Positions 1 through 11,367 of a stretch of DNA of 64,000 nucleotides are shown piece after piece. Both the position numbers and the translations under genes were made by a program. Position 1 is the first letter of the stretch. Each line of letters starts with the position of its first letter. Under the pieces are notes generated by a model that made no database searches, was not told the DNA's origin, and worked only from the letters and a program-made list of their open reading frames with translations. Origin of the DNA: Peribolospora baueri (Eukaryota; Basidiomycota; Peribolosporomycetes; Peribolosporales; Peribolosporaceae). Location: contig JAMDHS010000105.1 of assembly GCA_029717555.1 (NCBI GenBank), forward strand, positions 1 through 64,000, written 5' to 3'.

Positions 1-110
1 TGGTAAAGAGAAGGAAAAAAAAAAAAAAAAAAAAAAAAAAAGGAACCCGTCACACGGGCGATCAGCGCGCAAATCCAACCAACCCAGAACCAAAACCTCT
101 CGTCGCTCAC

Positions 111-3100
111 CAAGCAGAAACCACAAAGCTCGGGCATGAGGACAAGCTCGGCAAGGTTGTGGACCGTCGAGTTGATCCAGCGTCGCCTCTGGGACAAGAG
201 AATGCCCCATCGGTCGGGCGCGGCGGTGTGAGCGACGGCGTCGGCGGTAAACTTGGTACGAAAGGCGGGGAAGTGCTTGAGGATGAGCGTGGTCAGGTAC
301 CTGTCCTCGCCGAGCGAGAGCAGGTTCTTCTTGTGCAGCGTGTCCACGTGGTTTTCCGAGTAGTCGTCGATGACGCGGTTCGAGATGATGACCGGCCGGC
401 CCTTGTCGGCCGTTCTGATGCGGTACATGGAGAAACAGCCGGGCAAGCAGGTGACGCTGCCGAAGAGCGATTCGAACGCCTTGGCGAGGTGGTGGGAGAT
501 GTAGTACTCGTACACCTGAATCATCGTCCACCAAGAGCCCTCCTCATTGTCTAGCTTGGTCTCGCCGCAGATGCCGATGACCGACGAGTCATCCGCGGTC
601 TGAGCGACCAGTCGGTTCAACGAGTCAGGTTCGACCGACGTGTCAGCGTCGACCATGAGAATATACCTGACGCGGGAAGAAACGAGGAGAGAGCCCAGTC
701 AGCCAGCAGCGCTCCGACCGCCCGCCCACCAGTCAGTCACACTCACTCATAAAACGCCGGATCGATGCCGATGACGTTCTTCATCTGGTGATACATCTCC
801 AGTTCCAGCGGCGCCATAGGTGAATCAAAGTGGACGCGGTTGAGGTATCTCATGAGCAAGATCTGCGTGTCCCTCTTGCCGCGGTTGCCCGGCCTCGACC
901 GCTCCGACGGCTTGCCGACCTTGACGACGACGATATACGGCACCACGTGTCCCTCAAACTCGTACAGACCCGAGTAGACCTTGCCGTAGTTGAGCTGCTT
1001 GCTACCCTCGCCGACCGACTTGAACATGAGCGGCTCCGGATCCACCTTGGGATCGACGCCAAGGATGTCGAGCACGATCCGAGGCGTCGGTCGATCGTTG
1101 CCGGAACCGACGATCATGCCGTCACAGATGATGAAGAGCAGCTTGCGCTTGTCATCGTACTTGAGGTTGGCCAGCGAGTCGATCGTCTTGCGCAGAGAAT
1201 CCTCTCCCTCGGTATAACACGGCACCTGGCAGATGACAAACTTGTCCTGCATCTCCGGCATGCGCTTCGTCGACAGCTGAAGGGCAGCGACAAACTTTGC
1301 GAGCAAGGTGGCGACGAGGATGATGGAGAAGGCCAGCAGGAGGTAGTTTTGCACCTGGCAGCGCGCCGAGTTGCGGAAGTCTACCTTGCCGACGTAGCTG
1401 TAGAGAAGAGAGGAAAGAGGATGGATCGATGCTATGAACCCCGCGGCCCGCAGTGAAAAAAGAAAGAAGCAACTCACAAGACCTGCTTCAAGCACGTATA
1501 AACCTGCTCCTGCGTCGTCTGATTCAAAGCAGCCATAGCAGCGTTATAATCCTTGGAGATATCCTGTCCAGGCTGCTGCTGAAAGAGGTTCGAAATAGAC
1601 GAGTCGATAAAGTGCGGGTCTTGCACGCCCGTCCCACTACCCGTGCTGACCGAAGCGGTGTATATATAGTTGGATAGGTCGAAAATCTCGCCGTTGACGA
1701 TCGCCCACGATCGCTGATCGTTGTCGGCCTGCTGGGAGATGGTGCCCTTGGAGTAGACGAGCGGGCCCTTGTGGTACTGGACCATCTTGGGGAGGAACGT
1801 TTTCGGGTACCAGTTCTCGTCCGTCAGCGCCGCGCTGCCGGACATCATCGTGTGTGAGTGGATGGCCTGCGTGACGGTGGGCGCGTACGTGTCGTTGGCG
1901 ATCTGCAGCTGATAGTTGTCCGTTTGAACGAGGCCGGGACAGCCGACGGTCATGGGGATGGGGAAGTAGTTGGTCAAGTCCTGACCCGCAAGCTGGATCA
2001 TCAGGTCGTTCGTCGTCTGCAGGTTCGCGTCGTCGGAGTGCTGTCCCCTCCAAAAGTGGGTCAGGTCGTACACCTCGCCGCGCACGGTCACCCAGTAATC
2101 GTCCGGGCCCTGGTGCTCGTTGACTTCCTTGAGCGACCAGGCCTTGTCAAAGTTGGGGCAGAGGAGCTTTCCAAAGACGAGGATGTAGAAGAGGACGAGG
2201 GCGCAGGCGAAGAAGATGAGCATGCACAACGTCACCTTTTCTCTCCACGCCAGCCGCACGTCGGGCCGCTTCATGCCTCCGAGCGAGGAGAGCAAGAACG
2301 ACGGAATCCACCACGTCGACAGCCATACGAACCGGACCCACCACCGCCGTGTGGCGGACGTGGGTACCTCCTCAACGGCGTCGAGCGGGCCCCTCTCCTT
2401 GACCACCATCCTCGAACCCAACGCCGCGTCCTTCTCCAAGGCGTTCACCATCGGCGAGCTCTCGTAGCCTCCTCCCATGCCGCCGACACCGCCAGCGCCA
2501 CCCCCGCCGGGGGACACACCTTCGCCGCCGGCACCGCGCTTGTTCCAGCTTTCGCCCCAACCGACGGTGCTGGGCGCGCCGCCGGCCTCGGAAGAAGGGC
2601 CATCGAAGGGCGTGCGGAAAGGGTCGGAGACGAGCGAGGGCCTCCGGAGCAGGAGGTCGTCCGCGCTTTCCCCCACGCCCGGCCTGGTGGCGCTGGCGGA
2701 AAGATCACCCCAGTCGCCTCCGGCGCCATCAAAGTAGGACGAGTTGGTGCCGCGGCGGCCCCCGTCGTCGCCGCCGAGGGGAGGGTAAGCGGTGTCGTCA
2801 CCACCGTCCTCGTCGGCATAAGGCACGACGGCATCATCCTCGTGCGGCTCGGATGCGATCAGCCGATCCTCGAGCTTCCTCCACGCGCCGTACGTGAGCC
2901 ACACCCGATCTTTGCCCGCCGCATAGTCCAAGCCGTCCCTCCACGCGCTGGCGATCGCGTACGCCTGTAGTTTCTCCTTGGGCGTCGAGGCTCCGACGGC
3001 AGTGGCAGTGGGTTCGACGGCGAGGGCGTAACGTTCGCAGAACTGGTCGAAGGGCAGGTTAGAGACGTACTCTGTTCTGCGCCGGCCGACGAGGTCCGGG

Positions 3101-5316
3101 AGAAGGGTGGCGCGGATCTGCTGCTTAACGCGACGGACGTCGAACGACGCCGGTTGGGCGATGTCGTTGGGCCGGAAGCAGAGCACGTCCCAGACGAGGC
3201 CGCACTCGTCGATCTGGGCGAGCAGTTCGGCGAAGGTGGAGTTGAGCTGACGCGTGACGGCGTACACCTTGGACGAATCGAGTAAGGGTTGGGCGGGAGA
3301 AGGTTCGCCGCCGTCCGCCGTCGAGCTCGGACGGCGGAGAGGAGAGGAGGACACCTGAGCGGCGACGACGGAGTTTTCGTCGAGCGGGTGTGCCTCGGTG
3401 GCAAGACAAGGTCCGGAGAAGAGCTTGGCGACAAAGGGGGCGCTACTGGAGCGCAAGAGACTCACGAAGGCGGAGTCGAAGAAGTCGAGGTCACGTTCGA
3501 CGAAGCCGCGAACGTCGTACGAGCACGAGCCGGAGTAATGGTTGATGCCGAAGATCGGCGGCCTCGATTCAGCGCCGGGGCCGGCGGAGCGGGAGGAGAC
3601 GAACGAGTTGTGCACGGCGAACTGGTTGTCGAGCTCGGTCAGCAAGGCTTCGTCGTCATCCTCGCTGGCCTTTCCGGCGCGGACGCGGTGGCACGTCTTG
3701 TCCAACACGCCAAGCACGCCGCCGGGCTTCTTGTCCGCCCTTGTGCCGAGAAGGGTTCCGCGGAGGAGCTCGACGCACGCCGTGTTGTCCATCGTCACAA
3801 TCTCCGGCAGGCTCAAGCCATCGCGAACGAGGGGGGCATTGGCCGGCGAGGCGTCGTCGAAGGAGCGGCGCGTGAGCCAAGACTGGAGGAGCTCGGCCTG
3901 GTAGTTGATCGCGAATACGTCGAAGGCGTTGCTCGTCTGGGCGCCGGCGGAGGGAGCAGACATGCTGCCGCCGGGACGAGTCTGGAAGCCGGGCAGGTCG
4001 AGCTGGACGATGCGGCGGGAGGACGACCGTCCGTCGTCGTCCTCGTCGGCATCAGGGGCGACGCGGTGGTTGGCGGTCTCGACGACAAAGGCGAACAGGA
4101 TGGCGTACAGATCTCGAGCCAACGCATCCCTCTGAGCGGCGGCTCCGTCGGCGTTGAGGAGGATGGTGCAGAGTTCCTTGCGGACGTAGCGAGAGCGGTT
4201 GGTGAGCACCTGCTCGAGCTCTTCCGAAGTGACGCCGAGGAGCTCAGCGGCGTCGGCGAGCGCGGCTGGGTTGGAGATGCAAGCGGACTCGTAGGACGCG
4301 TCCTTGGCACCGTAGTCGTAGAAGGTGATGTTGCCGAGGAGAAGGATGGCAGAGAGGAGGGAGAAGATGGAGTGGACGTGCTTAGGCTTGAAACCGAGGG
4401 TCTTCATGGCGGCGCGGAGCTCATCCATGGCGATCGCGTCGTCGCTCGAGGGTCCTCCGGAGAGGCGATAGCAGCCGGAGGAGGAGAGAAGGGCGTATGA
4501 GGTGACGTCATCGAGTCGGAGAGTGTCGCGCTCGTCGGGGGTGGCGCCGGCGAGGAGCTGGTAGAAGACGTGGAAGGTGCGCTCGTCGTGGGCGAGGGGC
4601 GCGTTGACGCGGACCTTGTCGAGGCCGAAGGTGAGCACCTTGGCGGCGGCGACGCGACCGAGCGGGGTGAAATGCATTTCGAGGTAGCGGCCGTAGCGGG
4701 AGGCATTCGAGTTGGCCGTTGTCTTGGCAGAGCCGAACGAGTCGAGGACGGTGTCGAGGGCCTTGATCTGGTCGGCCAGTTTCTGCTCTCGCTTCTGGCG
4801 CGCGGAGAGGCGAAGGATTTGGGCGGTGAGGAGGCGCGAAGTGAAGGTCTTGCCTGAGCCGGTGATGCCGCTGAGGAGGGGAGGAGGACATGGATGAGCC
4901 ATACGCGGCGAGGGGCTGACGCTGACGCCGGGCGCTCACCTATACACGACGCCCTGCGCCTTGGCGGTCCTCTTCATGGCCATCCAAACCCTGCCGGCCG
5001 TTTCGTAGGGATGAGGCTGGAGGGCCGCGGGTTGGGGCTGCTTGGTGGCCGTCTCATACTTTGCGCTGCTCTCGTCCGAGAGGTTGGCCAACGTCCTCAG
5101 CGGGTTGACGACGACGAGGCCGAGGCCGGAGGAGGAGAGGTGGGTGTAGGGAAGATCGGCTCGGAAGCGAGCCTGGAGGGCGGCGAGGAGGACGTCGTCA
5201 GAGGGGTAGACGGTGGAGGATGTGGTGGAGGAGATGAGAGAGGCGAGGTCGTGCGTCGATGCGGGCGGGGGCCCGTTGGCGACGAGCGCCGAAAGGGTGG
5301 ACGCTCGTGCGGACAT
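111..5316 (-). CDS. Chitin synthase with N-terminal myosin motor (class V/VII), 3' end outside window
   Basis: Polymerises UDP-GlcNAc into chitin at the plasma membrane. Visible exons are 5316-4940, 4870-1478, 1397-747 and 666-111, in continuous phase (1659 codons); the last donor is at 110, so the C-terminal exon lies off the left edge. Domains in order: myosin-like motor (about residues 1-850) with P-loop GITGSGKT completed across intron 1, switch I NSNASRYG and switch II DLPGFQ; membrane segments near 965-1035; cytochrome b5-like domain (EVYDLTHFW) near 1045-1110; glycosyltransferase-2 chitin synthase domain with [26 protein letters not shown] and the signature QRRRW near 1640. The combination of motor, cytochrome b5-like and synthase domains is diagnostic of the fungal myosin-chitin synthases such as Ustilago Mcs1. 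The visible nucleotide-binding motifs look intact. I am sure of the family; class V versus VII is not resolved. Confidence 0.95.
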
Positions 5317-5580
5317 GACAAGGGAAAGGGAAGGGAGCGTGGTCGGTGTCGAAGCCGGCCGGTGGAAGTGTCCGTTTAGGGGAGAAAGAGGGAAGAGAAG
5401 AAGGGAGAAGAGAAAAGAGAAGAGGCGAGAGGGTGGGAAGAAAGAAGATCAAGGTCAAGGTAGGCCGATCCGGGGATGGTTAGTGGTGGAAGGGAGGGAG
5501 CGTCGATGGAAGGCGGAGGAGGCGAGAAGGGATGAGGGACGGTCGTCGTCCGCCTGTTCCTCTCTTTGCCTCTCCTTTTC

Positions 5581-5628
5581 TATCCTATCCTATCCTATCC
5601 TATCCTGTCCTGTCCTTTCCTTTCCTTT
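5581..5628. repeat. Pentanucleotide microsatellite (TATCC/TGTCC/TTTCC)
   Basis: About five TATCC units grade into TGTCC and TTTCC variants. The tract lies about 265 bp upstream of the chitin synthase start codon and is likely to be length-variable between strains. Confidence 0.85.
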
Positions 5629-5876
5629 GCCTGGCCGTTCGTTCCTTCCGCCTCCCAAAGTCGCGTCGAGATGGTGGAAGAGAAAAGAAAAGAAAAGCGG
5701 GTGGCGGGTTGGGCGAAGGAAATAATGAAGGCGGTGTGAAGACTGATGATATGATGATGAGCGGAAGGCCGGCCGACGACAGCCGCGGCCGTGCTGCGGC
5801 GACCTGGGGTGATCGACTGCCCGGAGGTCTCAGCCGGGGACGGCCCTTGCACGACGTCGTCGATGCGAAGAGTGGG

Positions 5877-5965
5877 TGTATGTTGTATGTTGTATGTTGT
5901 ATGTTGTACGTGTATGTATTTATGTTGTATGTCGTATCTATGTATGTGCTTGTGGTGTATGTGTG
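5877..5965. repeat. Imperfect TGTTGTA-type simple repeat
   Basis: Repeated TGTATGT/TGTTGTA words run for about 90 bp in the divergent intergenic region. No coding potential is seen beyond the repeat itself. Confidence 0.8.
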
Positions 5966-6468
5966 TGCTACATACATGCCCACTCCTTCCACCGCCCGGA
6001 TGGAGCCAAGGCCAAGGCCAAGGCCAACTCGCTTGGCCCGCCTTCTTTCCCCTTCCTCCGATTTCTTCCAGCCCTTGCCGCATACCCTTTCTCCCTGTCC
6101 TCCCTCTTGCCGCAGCACACCCTTCGTATAGCACTACCGCCAAGCAACCGTCAGTCAGCACGGCCGGCGTCCGGGTTCTATACAGAAGAGCAGAGCAGGT
6201 GCAGTCTGGATACCGAGGAGGCTGGAGCAGAGCAATGGGAGAACGTGCGCAACTATATGATGTGACCATGGACGGACGGACGGACGGCCCGTCGTCTATC
6301 TACGCGCCGCGAGCCAGCAGCCGATGATGGCCCGTGCCCATCCGTTCATCTTCTCTTCTCTTCGCCCAGTCCAAACACCATCCTCAGCCTTGCTTGGCCT
6401 CCAAAACGAAAAACATAAAGTAAAGTAGGCCATACACTTTCGTCTTTCACCTCGCCCTTGTGCCCCCT

Positions 6469-7567
6469 ATGGCCGACTCCGACTCCGATTCGGCCGCCGA
6501 CATCGACATCTTCGAGTCCTCCCTCGCCTCGCTCTTCCACCATCTCCCCGTCGCCTACGGTGATCCCGCCGGGACATTCGTATGGACGCCTCCCGATCGA
6601 GACAGACAGGGAGATCGCACGCGCCTGCCGTCGTCCGACCCCATCGTCCTCAAGCTCGCTTCGCCGCCCGGCGACAAGACGGCGCTGCAAGGTGAGTGCG
6701 CGGGCGATGGAGCGAGCGATGGAGCGATAAGAGAGCCAGCCAGCCAGTCCACCGGTCGAGCCATTCGCCTGACGTCTTGCATCGCATCGTCACATGCGCT
6801 CCGCTTCGTTTGCCCCAGCACACCACGTCTGGACAGCCAGCCTCTACCTCGCCTCCCTCCTCCTCGACCCTCCCCATCCCACCCATCCCTCCCCGTCCAT
6901 ATCCGTCCGCAACCTCCGCGTCGCAGAGCTAGGCGCCGGCGCAGGCCTCGCCGGCATCGCCGCCGCGAGAGCCGGAGCGAGGGAGGTGGTGGCGACGGAT
7001 TATCCGGACGAGACCATCTTGGATGCTCTATGTGCCAATTGGACGGCCAACGTGGGTCACCATGGCGAGCGCGCCACTTGTTGTACGTGGCAAGTGATGG
7101 GCCACGAGTGGGGCACCTCTGTCCAACCTCTTCTCCTCGCTCCTCGTCCCGCGCGACCCCGCCCATTCGACATCATCCTCCTCGCCGACGTCCTCTGGAT
7201 ATCCTCCCTCCACAAACCCCTCGTCTCCTCCCTACTTGGCCTCCTCCACCCCACACGCGGTCGCGCCTACCTCACCGCCGCACTCCACACCGGCCGCGCA
7301 CCGCTGCACCGCTTCGCCGCAGAGGTGGATAGGCAAGGCGGCGTCCTCTCGTGGAGAGGCGAGGCCAAGGCCAAGGCGGGCGCTTTTTTGGCCGGGGCCG
7401 GAGAGCGCGCGGAGTGGGAAGAGTATCGACCGCCTGTGGGCCGCGACGAGACCGCGGACGAGCAGAGAGGCGTCGTTGTTTTTTGCGAGGTCAGGCATAA
7501 GGCTTTTGTGGAGAGACGATGCGAGCGTGAATGCGAGTGCGAATACGAACGCGAATACGATGACTAG
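6469..7567 (+). CDS. EFM7: EFM7/NNT1-like lysine methyltransferase family 16 protein
   Basis: Predicted SAM-dependent protein methyltransferase; yeast Efm7 (Nnt1) modifies the N-terminal region of translation elongation factor 1A in the cytosol. Exons 6469-6691 and 6819-7567 join in phase 1 to give 323 residues. The acidic N-terminus (MADSDSDSA, then DIFESSLASLF) matches the family's usual start, and the intron falls just before the conserved HHVWTAS block. SAM-binding motif I is ELGAGAGLAGIAAA, followed by VVATDYPD; FDIILLADVLW is the post-motif strand. A charged Glu/Arg-rich tail of about 20 residues ends the protein. The ATG at 6469 is the first in frame after the leader. Substrate is inferred from family membership only. 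Confidence 0.86.
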
Positions 7568-7675
7568 CCGTTTCGTCGACTTGTTTCTCGGACGGTGCAA
7601 GAACTAGCTAGTATCCATCCTCGGTTCGATGACGACACTCTTTAGCAATCCAATCCATCTTTCCACTCCTCTTCC

Positions 7676-9120
7676 TCAAGGCAATCGATACCTCACTCTA
7701 TCTGCTGCCAACAGAAACTCTTGCCCGCCTGCCCTCCCACCACCACCATGCCCCAACGCTTGCGCTTTCACCTCCTCTCCGACCTGCTGCGCCAGTCCGC
7801 CCCCGGCGCCCCCAGCGCTGAGCTCGTGCCACCCCAACGGCCCACAGTCGCAGTCGGCGCACGTGAGGTACTTGACCTTGGCCGACGGCCGGGAGGGGAC
7901 GGTGGCGTCTTTCGAGAAGCCTACGTTTTCGAACGATAGCGGCGAGGGGACCGAGAAGGCGGGCAGGAGTCCCGTCGTCGACGTCAACGATGGCGGCGCC
8001 GGCGAGTTGGCAAGCTTCAGGTTCGGATCGGCCAGCTAGGGGTGCGTGCGGTGCGCACCAAAAATGAAGGAAACCTCACGACTCGATCAGCACCGACGGC
8101 CGACCCCACCCGACTATCGCGGATGGATTCCCGTCGACTCACCGGCCATCCATCCCGTTCGACAAACTCAGCCGCTCCCTTGCGCACGAGCAAGCAGCCA
8201 CACTCCTCCCTCGGACAGAAGAGGTCCGCCCTGTTCGTCCATTTCCCGTCCGCGCCTTCCGTGATCAGCTCTTTCATCGAGCCTCCGAATGATCCTACCG
8301 GTTTGCCCGGGTTTCGAGACGGTCTAGCAGATTGCTGAGCTCGTAGGGCGGCCAGTGCCGCCTCGGCACTCAAGCCCGTGGGCGACCGGGACGACATCGA
8401 TGAATTTGGCGGGCCGTCGGAAGAAATCGAAGCGGACGACGTGCCGGACGAGAACTTGGAGAGCGGCAATCGCATCTCCCACCACGGTTCGCTGCCCCAC
8501 GCCACCGCGCTCCTCCCGCCATCCTGAAAGCCGACTTTTTCGTAGAACGGCTTGAGTTGGTCGTGAGCGAGCAGCGCCATCGCCTCGTACCCCTTCCCTC
8601 CCTCGGCGCCCTTCCGCCGCTCAGCTTCGGCCAGGCGCCGGACGTACTCTCCGATCAGGGCCCGGGCGATGCCGCGGCCTTGGTAGTAGGGCACGACTAC
8701 GAGGGAGTGCAAGCAGACGAGATGGGCGTCGGGGGAGGTGGAATGCTCAGACATGGACTCGAGCGTCAGCGCGGACGCCGCCGTGGAGATGGCGTGGCCG
8801 ATCAGCGTGCGGCCGGAGGACGGTGTGGGGACGTATGCGCCTAGGAAGAGGTCAGGGGCGTGCTTCTGTCTGTAACTGCAGTGGGAAAAGAACGAGACGG
8901 ATAACCGAACCGAGACCGGTCGTGTCGGCGACATTCCTTCCGAAGAGAGCAAATGACCGCCATCCATCGCCCCGCCGTGCGCTCACCGAAGTTTCTCCAA
9001 CGAGGCCGCCTCGTCCGGCGGGAAGCCTTGCGCCTCGATGCTGTGCGCAGCGTCCACCTCGTCCGGCGTGACGAGGTCAAAGAACAAGCCTTCGGGAAGG
9101 TTGGAAGACGTCGTCACCAT
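7676..9120 (-). CDS. AANAT-like GNAT acetyltransferase fused to an Mss4/Dss4-like zinc domain
   Basis: Exons 9120-8987, 8875-8143 and 8035-7676 give 408 residues. Residues about 10-180 are a GNAT N-acetyltransferase of the arylalkylamine (AANAT/Paa1) type: FPPDEAASLEKLR, DLFLGAY, the acetyl-CoA loop VVPYYQGRGIARALI and FYEKVGFQ. After a Ser/Ala-rich linker come two cysteine pairs typical of Mss4/Dss4, LFCPREECGCLL and KYLTCADCDCGPLGWH, with FENVGF between them. Mss4 proteins bind zinc and chaperone nucleotide-free Rab GTPases. All junctions keep phase and the linker lies inside one continuous exon, so the fusion is not a splicing guess. An upstream in-frame ATG at 9192 would add 24 residues. 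Intron 1 has two usable acceptors 6 nt apart. How the two activities cooperate is unknown. Confidence 0.85.
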
Positions 9121-9197
9121 GAGGATCTGCTTCCTGACTCGTTCTCTCTGGTCGGGGAAGACGTGGAGCGAGAAGGGGCCGCCCTGTGCCAACCAAT

Positions 9198-9222
9198 GTC
9201 ACGTGGCCGATCGGTTCATTAT
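9198..9222 (+). promoter_or_regulatory. CACGTG-containing element, copy A
   Basis: The stretch starts GTCACGTG and ends TTCATTAT; between them lies a CCGATCGG-like core, with a CCAAT word just before it. It sits 78 bp upstream of the likely GNAT-Mss4 start codon. A near-identical stretch occurs at 11368-11391, differing by two substitutions and one indel. CACGTG is the core bound by bHLH factors such as Cbf1; function here is inference. Confidence 0.45.
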
Positions 9223-9659
9223 GCCAGCGGCGGGGTCGGAGTTCATCTATAGGATAAGGCGTGGCGAGCGGGGTGGAAGACGGCAGATGAGAACTTGGGA
9301 AAGGAGAGCACGACGTCGAGTCTCAACGTCACGGTTCGGTGGCGACAACGACGGCGACAACCAACGAACGCGTGCGGCGCATTTGGAACTCGTCCGTGTA
9401 AACAACGCTACATGTGCCCTAGGGAACTGGCACTACTTTGTGGGCCTCTGACAAACACGCACCGCCTCGCCCAGAGTATGCGTGGGAAGCCTCACCCAAT
9501 GCGGGACGGTGTTACATTCACTCCCACCAACGTCCCCTCTCCATGGACGAAGAGCGGTCCAGCCCCGGCGAGGAAGGTATGAAAGAAGCCTCCTTCCCCG
9601 CCTCCCCTATCTTCTCCCTCCATCCTCCACTACCAATCCTCTCCCACAAGCTTCGTCCT

Positions 9660-9850
9660 CCCCCCACTTTTCCATGACCGTCGCCGGAGGGCCTACTACT
9701 CTCTTCTTGTCTAGCTTTGTCAGGTTCCTCGCTCAGGTCCATCCTCTCCTTTGGACTGCCAAGTCACAACCTGCAACTGCTCTGGTGCCGACGCCCGAGT
9801 CTTTGGTGTCTTCGCCATCGTGTCGCGCCTGAAGATGCTCTATCCTGCCC
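9660..9850 (+). repeat. Diverged inverted duplication, left arm
   Basis: The arm aligns with the reverse complement of about 10250-10450. Landmarks shared in order are CACAAGC, a C-rich run, ACCGTC, GACTGC, GTCAC, CCGACGCC and ATGCTCTATCC. When both arms are read in the equivalent frame, spaced identities remain (DC..VT at the start, RL.MLYP at the end), which suggests a decayed coding segment. I do not recognise the family. Confidence 0.5.
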
Positions 9851-9982
9851 TTCCCTTCCCACCTGTCGCCTTTCGCAAATCAGGTGAGTGTCTCGGGGCA
9901 TTTAGATTCAGGCCTTCTGCTCTCAGGAACGAAGACTCAACGTGTCTTGGTCCATACTATTGCAGATTGTCATCGATCTTCC

Positions 9983-10176
9983 GGAACTCGAGCTGGGCGG
10001 TGTGCGGCCCCTTGCGCACCACTTCCTCCATCCCTCCAGCCAGGCCGGCTCTTTTTCGAGCTCGGCCTGGGCCGCCCTTCGCAACACGGAACTCGAGCTC
10101 TGGGCGGTGTGCGGTCCCTGCGCACCACTTCCCCCATCCCTCCAGCCAGGTCGGCTCTTTTTCGAGCTCGGCCTGG
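9983..10176. repeat. Two-copy tandem repeat, period about 105 bp
   Basis: Copy 1 (9983-10070) and copy 2 (10088-10176) both begin GGAACTCGAGCT and end GAGCTCGGCCTGG, with a few substitutions and small indels. The intervening bases are short. On the minus strand copy 2 can be read as AELEKEPTWLEGWGKW, but the frame is not kept through both copies, so a current gene is doubtful. Confidence 0.85.
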
Positions 10177-10249
10177 CATCACAACACGACCTCGGTCGCG
10201 ACCCATCTTTGGGCCAGACGAACGTTCAGCGGCAATGGTGGCACCTGAG

Positions 10250-10450
10250 GAGCGACAGCGACCCGGATAGAGCATCGTCAAGCGTACCGCGATCGTGGGG
10301 ATGTTGAAGATTCCGGCGTCGGTGTCGGGGCATGCGCGGGGCGTGACGACGCAGTCCTGGAGGGGGTGGCAAGTAGTGAGGGACGCGGCAAGGCTGGACT
10401 TGGAGAGGGGAGGGGGCTAGCCAGTGACGGTTATGGTGAGTGGGGATGGG
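10250..10450 (-). repeat. Diverged inverted duplication, right arm
   Basis: Counterpart of 9660-9850 on the opposite strand. Read on the minus strand it includes a stretch DCVVTPRACPDTDAG preceded by a plausible acceptor and followed by a plausible GTACGC donor, so it might be one exon of an unrecognised or decayed gene transcribed leftward. Confidence in any gene here is low. Confidence 0.45.
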
Positions 10451-11367
10451 CAAGCGCTTGTGTGAATGGATTGACTGTCCGACTTCATGTTTCCCCCAGA
10501 AGGCGCCTTCGGGTTCCGTATGGAACGTGGACACGAGGGATGAAGAACCCCTCCCCCCTTTATTCTCCACTGATCCGACCTCGCCGACGTCAGCCTCCCT
10601 CCCCACCACCGATGATCCAACCTCTCCCTACCTTCCCTCCTCTCCATCACTGGTGATCCGAACTCTCCCCTCCCCCCCCCCTCCATTCTCATACCGTAGG
10701 AAAGATGAGTGCCTTTTAGCGTAGCTGCCCCTTCCCTCCCCCTCCTCCAAGTAGATGCAGACCATCCCCCTTTTCCCCCTCCAATTAGAAGCGGACCATT
10801 CCCCTCTCCCCCCTAGGTAGCAGAAACCCGGTCATCGTCTACCTTTTCCATTTTATATACCACATACTTCCCTGCAGTGTATATCCCATTAAATAGGAGT
10901 CGTTAATGATTACTGCTACTTTGGTTGACCTTCTATCGTCTCTGGCCTCGCACGAGCACACCCGCTGGTCTGATGCTTCGAATGCTTCTCACGAAAAGGA
11001 AAAGAATAGAATTATAAAAAATTCAATACATATTTTAATACTACTTAAAAAGGTCCTCCTTTGGCCGATCAACTTTCATTGCGAGGAGGAAGATTCCGTC
11101 CCATCACGAGTGAGTGAGGAGGTACGCAATCATGGGCTATGGGGAATGTGAACGGGCGTTAACTCGTTCACGTCATTTGCCCCCTCTGTGCGGGATGAGA
11201 TTGAAGTAGACGGCTTTTGGCAGAAAGGAGGGCAAACAATGCCTACGCTCACTCAATGGGCGGAAGGGAACCTTGCGCCGAGCGAGGTTCAAATCCAATT
11301 GGAAGGCGCTCGCCCACTTCTTTCCGGAGGTGTCTGGGACGGAAGAGATTGGCAGAGCCCGCGACAA

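Larger units (their letters stand above)
5317..6468. other. Divergent intergenic region with simple repeats
   Basis: This stretch of about 1.15 kb separates the start codons of the chitin synthase (-) and the methyltransferase (+), so it should hold both promoters and leaders. It is rich in purine/pyrimidine strand asymmetry. It contains a TATCC-type pentamer run near 5581-5628, a TGTTGTA-type run near 5877-5965 and a short AAGGCC run near 6004-6030. I see no convincing coding region; the open frames here come from the repeats. Confidence 0.7.

Noticed and set aside
3289-4500. 403-codon plus-strand open frame
   Set aside because: It is the antisense of the chitin synthase motor exon; composition is Gly/Val/Glu-rich without a domain, and the minus strand has clear myosin motifs.
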